The notes beneath the pieces were generated by a model, which saw nothing but the letters and a program-made list of their open reading frames with translations, was not told the origin of the DNA and ran no database searches. Below are positions 6,061 to 7,401 of a DNA stretch of 7,401 nt, piece by piece. Numbering within the stretch: position 1 is the first letter of the stretch; each line of letters opens with the position of its first letter. The position numbers and the translations under genes were made by a program. The stretch is from Clostridia bacterium (GTDB lineage Bacteria; Bacillota; Clostridia; Lachnospirales; CAG-274), in NCBI GenBank assembly GCA_030536675.1, contig JAUNPM010000045.1, positions 2,616 to 10,016 of the forward strand, written 5' to 3'.

Positions 6061-6720
6061 ATGCCTAGAAAGACTTTTGAGGCCTCTTTGGAGGACCTTA
6101 ATGTAGAATTAATAAAAATGGGGGCAACTGTTGAAGCTGCCATTAATTCAGCAATAATTGCGTTTAAGAACCACGATGAAAAACTTGCCAAAGAGGTTGT
6201 GGATCAGGACAGATTAATTGACGATATGGAAAAGGATATTGAGTCAAAGTGTTTGTCACTGATATTAAGGCAGCAGCCTGTAGCCTGCGATTTGAGAGTT
6301 GTTTCAACTGCCCTTAAAATGGTTACGGATATGGAAAGAATAGGGGATCAGGCGGCGGACATTGCAGAGCTTGTTATGGATTTCAGCGGCGAGCTTAAAT
6401 ATACGGCAATTGAACATATTCCAAATATGGCGGAGGTTGCTGTTTCAATGGTACACGGAGCAATTGCGGCTTTTGTAAATCACGATGTAGAAGCTGCAAG
6501 GGAAATTATTAAAAGAGATGACATTGTTGACGAGCTTTTTGACAAGGTAAAGACTGATGTATCAAAGAATCTGCAAATTGACCCTAAAAACAGCGATATG
6601 GACATTAATTTCCTTATGATAGCCAAGTATCTTGAAAGAATAGGGGATCATGCGGAAAATATTTGCGAATGGATAGAGTTTTCAGAAACGGGAGAATATA
6701 AAAACGGCAGATTGCTTTAA
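6061..6720 (+). CDS. phoU: phosphate signalling regulator PhoU
   Basis: PhoU is a cytoplasmic, mostly helical protein. In studied bacteria it links the Pst transporter to the phosphate sensor kinase and restrains uptake when phosphate is plentiful. The 219 residues form the two expected three-helix halves. Their metal-binding motifs are MERIGDQAAD at 91-100 and LERIGDHAEN at 191-200, exactly 100 residues apart. DQDRLIDDMEKDIE at 48-61 and KRDDIVDELFDKV at 151-163 are the matching acidic helices. GGGAGG ends 6 bases before ATG 6061. It is the last gene of the operon, 56 bases after pstB and followed by a terminator. Since no phoP or phoR follows, its sensor-kinase partner must be encoded elsewhere, if present. 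Confidence 0.95.
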   Translation: MPRKTFEASLEDLNVELIKMGATVEAAINSAIIAFKNHDEKLAKEVVDQDRLIDDMEKDIESKCLSLILRQQPVACDLRVVSTALKMVTDMERIGDQAADIAELVMDFSGELKYTAIEHIPNMAEVAVSMVHGAIAAFVNHDVEAAREIIKRDDIVDELFDKVKTDVSKNLQIDPKNSDMDINFLMIAKYLERIGDHAENICEWIEFSETGEYKNGRLL

Positions 6721-6813
6721 TATTGACCGCTTAGGAAATATTATAAAGTGTAAGATATGGTTGCTAAAGAATAAAATACAAGTAATTTACAAAATTTAAA
6801 AACTCCTTTTTAA

Positions 6814-6857
6814 AGACCGAGAAGAAATGTTATTTTCTCGGTCTGTTTTAGTGTTTT
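6814..6857 (+). terminator. rho-independent terminator after phoU
   Basis: AGACCGAGAAGA pairs with TTTTCTCGGTCT (12 bp, one G-T wobble) around a 7-base loop. The broken T tract GTTTTAGTGTTTT follows. This is the stable GC-rich end of the pst-phoU operon. The 90 bases between phoU and the stem show nothing assignable. Confidence 0.88.
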
Positions 6858-6931
6858 AATCCCTTAAAAAAATCAACAGTTTATATATTAAAAAAATAGT
6901 TTACATAATTATTAAATACCGCTTCTGTTAC

Positions 6932-6960
6932 TTGATTTTTGTCTGAAAATATATTATTAT
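6932..6960 (+). promoter_or_regulatory. sigma-A-type promoter candidate for rarA
   Basis: TTGATT (6932-6937) and TATTAT (6955-6960) are separated by 17 bases. The first matches the -35 consensus at 4 of 6 positions and the second the -10 consensus at 5 of 6. Transcription would start about 6967, giving a leader of some 33 bases. The terminator upstream implies that a promoter is needed in this gap. The rest of 6858-6931 is AT-rich without a clear element. Confidence 0.5.
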
Positions 6961-6999
6961 AAATTGTAATGTGCAATTTTAAAGACAAGGTGGCTTAAT

Positions 7000-7401
7000 A
7001 TGGATCTATTTGAATATCAGGCTGAAAGGAATTTAAAAAAAGAAAGCCCTTTGGCGGCAAGGCTCAGACCTAAGGATCTTGACGAGTTTGTTGGGCAGGA
7101 GCATATTGTAGGCAAAAACACTCTTCTTTACAGGGCAATAAAAGCCGACAAGCTTTCCTCAATAATTTTATACGGACCTCCCGGCACCGGAAAGACAACT
7201 CTTGCAAGAGTAATAGCTAACAGTACCAAAAGTGAATTTATGCAGATAAATGCAACAACGGCAGGTAAAAAGGACATTACGGATACCATAGAGCAGGCCA
7301 AGACACTGCTTGGCGGCTTCGGAAGAAAAACAATACTTTTTATTGAGGAGATACATAGGTTTAATAAAACACAGCAGGATACGCTGCTTCCTTTTGTTGA
7401 G
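7000..7401 (+). CDS. rarA: replication-associated recombination protein A, 3' end cut by window edge
   Basis: RarA (MgsA) is a cytoplasmic AAA+ ATPase that acts at stalled replication forks, related to clamp-loader subunits and RuvB. The 134 codons seen include the N-terminal PLAARLRPKDLDEFVGQEH block at 17-35, Walker A GPPGTGKT at 59-66, NATTAGKKDI at 84-93, and the Walker B region ILFIEEIHRFNK at 112-123 with QQDTLLPFVE to the edge. The Walker B first acidic residue is Glu116 where Asp is usual, a conservative change. AAGGTGG ends 6 bases before ATG 7000. The rest of the AAA+ domain and the C-terminal tetramerisation region lie beyond the window. Confidence 0.94.
   Translation, partial: MDLFEYQAERNLKKESPLAARLRPKDLDEFVGQEHIVGKNTLLYRAIKADKLSSIILYGPPGTGKTTLARVIANSTKSEFMQINATTAGKKDITDTIEQAKTLLGGFGRKTILFIEEIHRFNKTQQDTLLPFVE

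Noticed and set aside
6873..6905. Pho-box-like hexamers TCAACA, TTTATA and TTTACA before rarA
   Set aside because: Their spacing (7 and 20 bases between starts) does not follow the 11-base period, and the region is so AT-rich that such hexamers are expected by chance.
6878..6920. Imperfect direct repeat AGTTTA-type in the rarA upstream region
   Set aside because: Only about the first six bases match well and the rest is A/T tract; no support for a mobile or regulatory repeat.

Overview
The window is AT-rich bacterial DNA with every supported gene on the + strand. The Shine-Dalgarno sites are strong (AAGGAGG or GGGAGG type), there are compact rho-independent terminators, PstS is a lipoprotein, and the Pho-box repeats are of the Gram-positive kind. 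Together these suggest a low-GC Bacillota, most likely an anaerobic Clostridia lineage. The taxonomic call is an inference from gene content and style, not from a marker gene.

Layout. Positions 1-756 hold nearly all of dapB (lysine/diaminopimelate synthesis), missing only its first codons. At 859-1422 comes a small P-loop kinase of the zeta-toxin-like family. No terminator separates it from dapB, so the two may share a transcript, which ends at a terminator at 1483-1520. A separate single-gene unit follows at 1611-2198: an internally duplicated DUF305 protein with two MIPHH motifs and cysteine clusters, closed by a terminator at 2225-2264. A phosphate regulon then occupies 2374-6857: Pho-box repeats, a -10 element, pstS, pstC, pstA, pstB, phoU and a terminator. 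The last unit has its own promoter candidate (6932-6960) and begins rarA, which runs off the right edge.

How the genes work together. PstS captures phosphate outside the membrane, PstC and PstA form the channel, PstB supplies ATP hydrolysis, and PhoU ties transport to phosphate signalling. The Pho boxes just upstream suggest that PhoP switches the operon on when phosphate is scarce. No phoP or phoR is in the window. The dapB, kinase, DUF305 and rarA units have no evident functional tie to phosphate uptake.

Most of the window is ordinary conserved metabolism. The parts worth a second look are the duplicated cysteine-rich DUF305 protein, the kinase without a recognisable antitoxin behind dapB, a perfect 10-bp hairpin inside the first codons of pstC, and the Pho-box array. 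I found no CRISPR array, tRNA, rRNA, insertion sequence or phage gene, and nothing that clearly amounts to a new multi-gene system.
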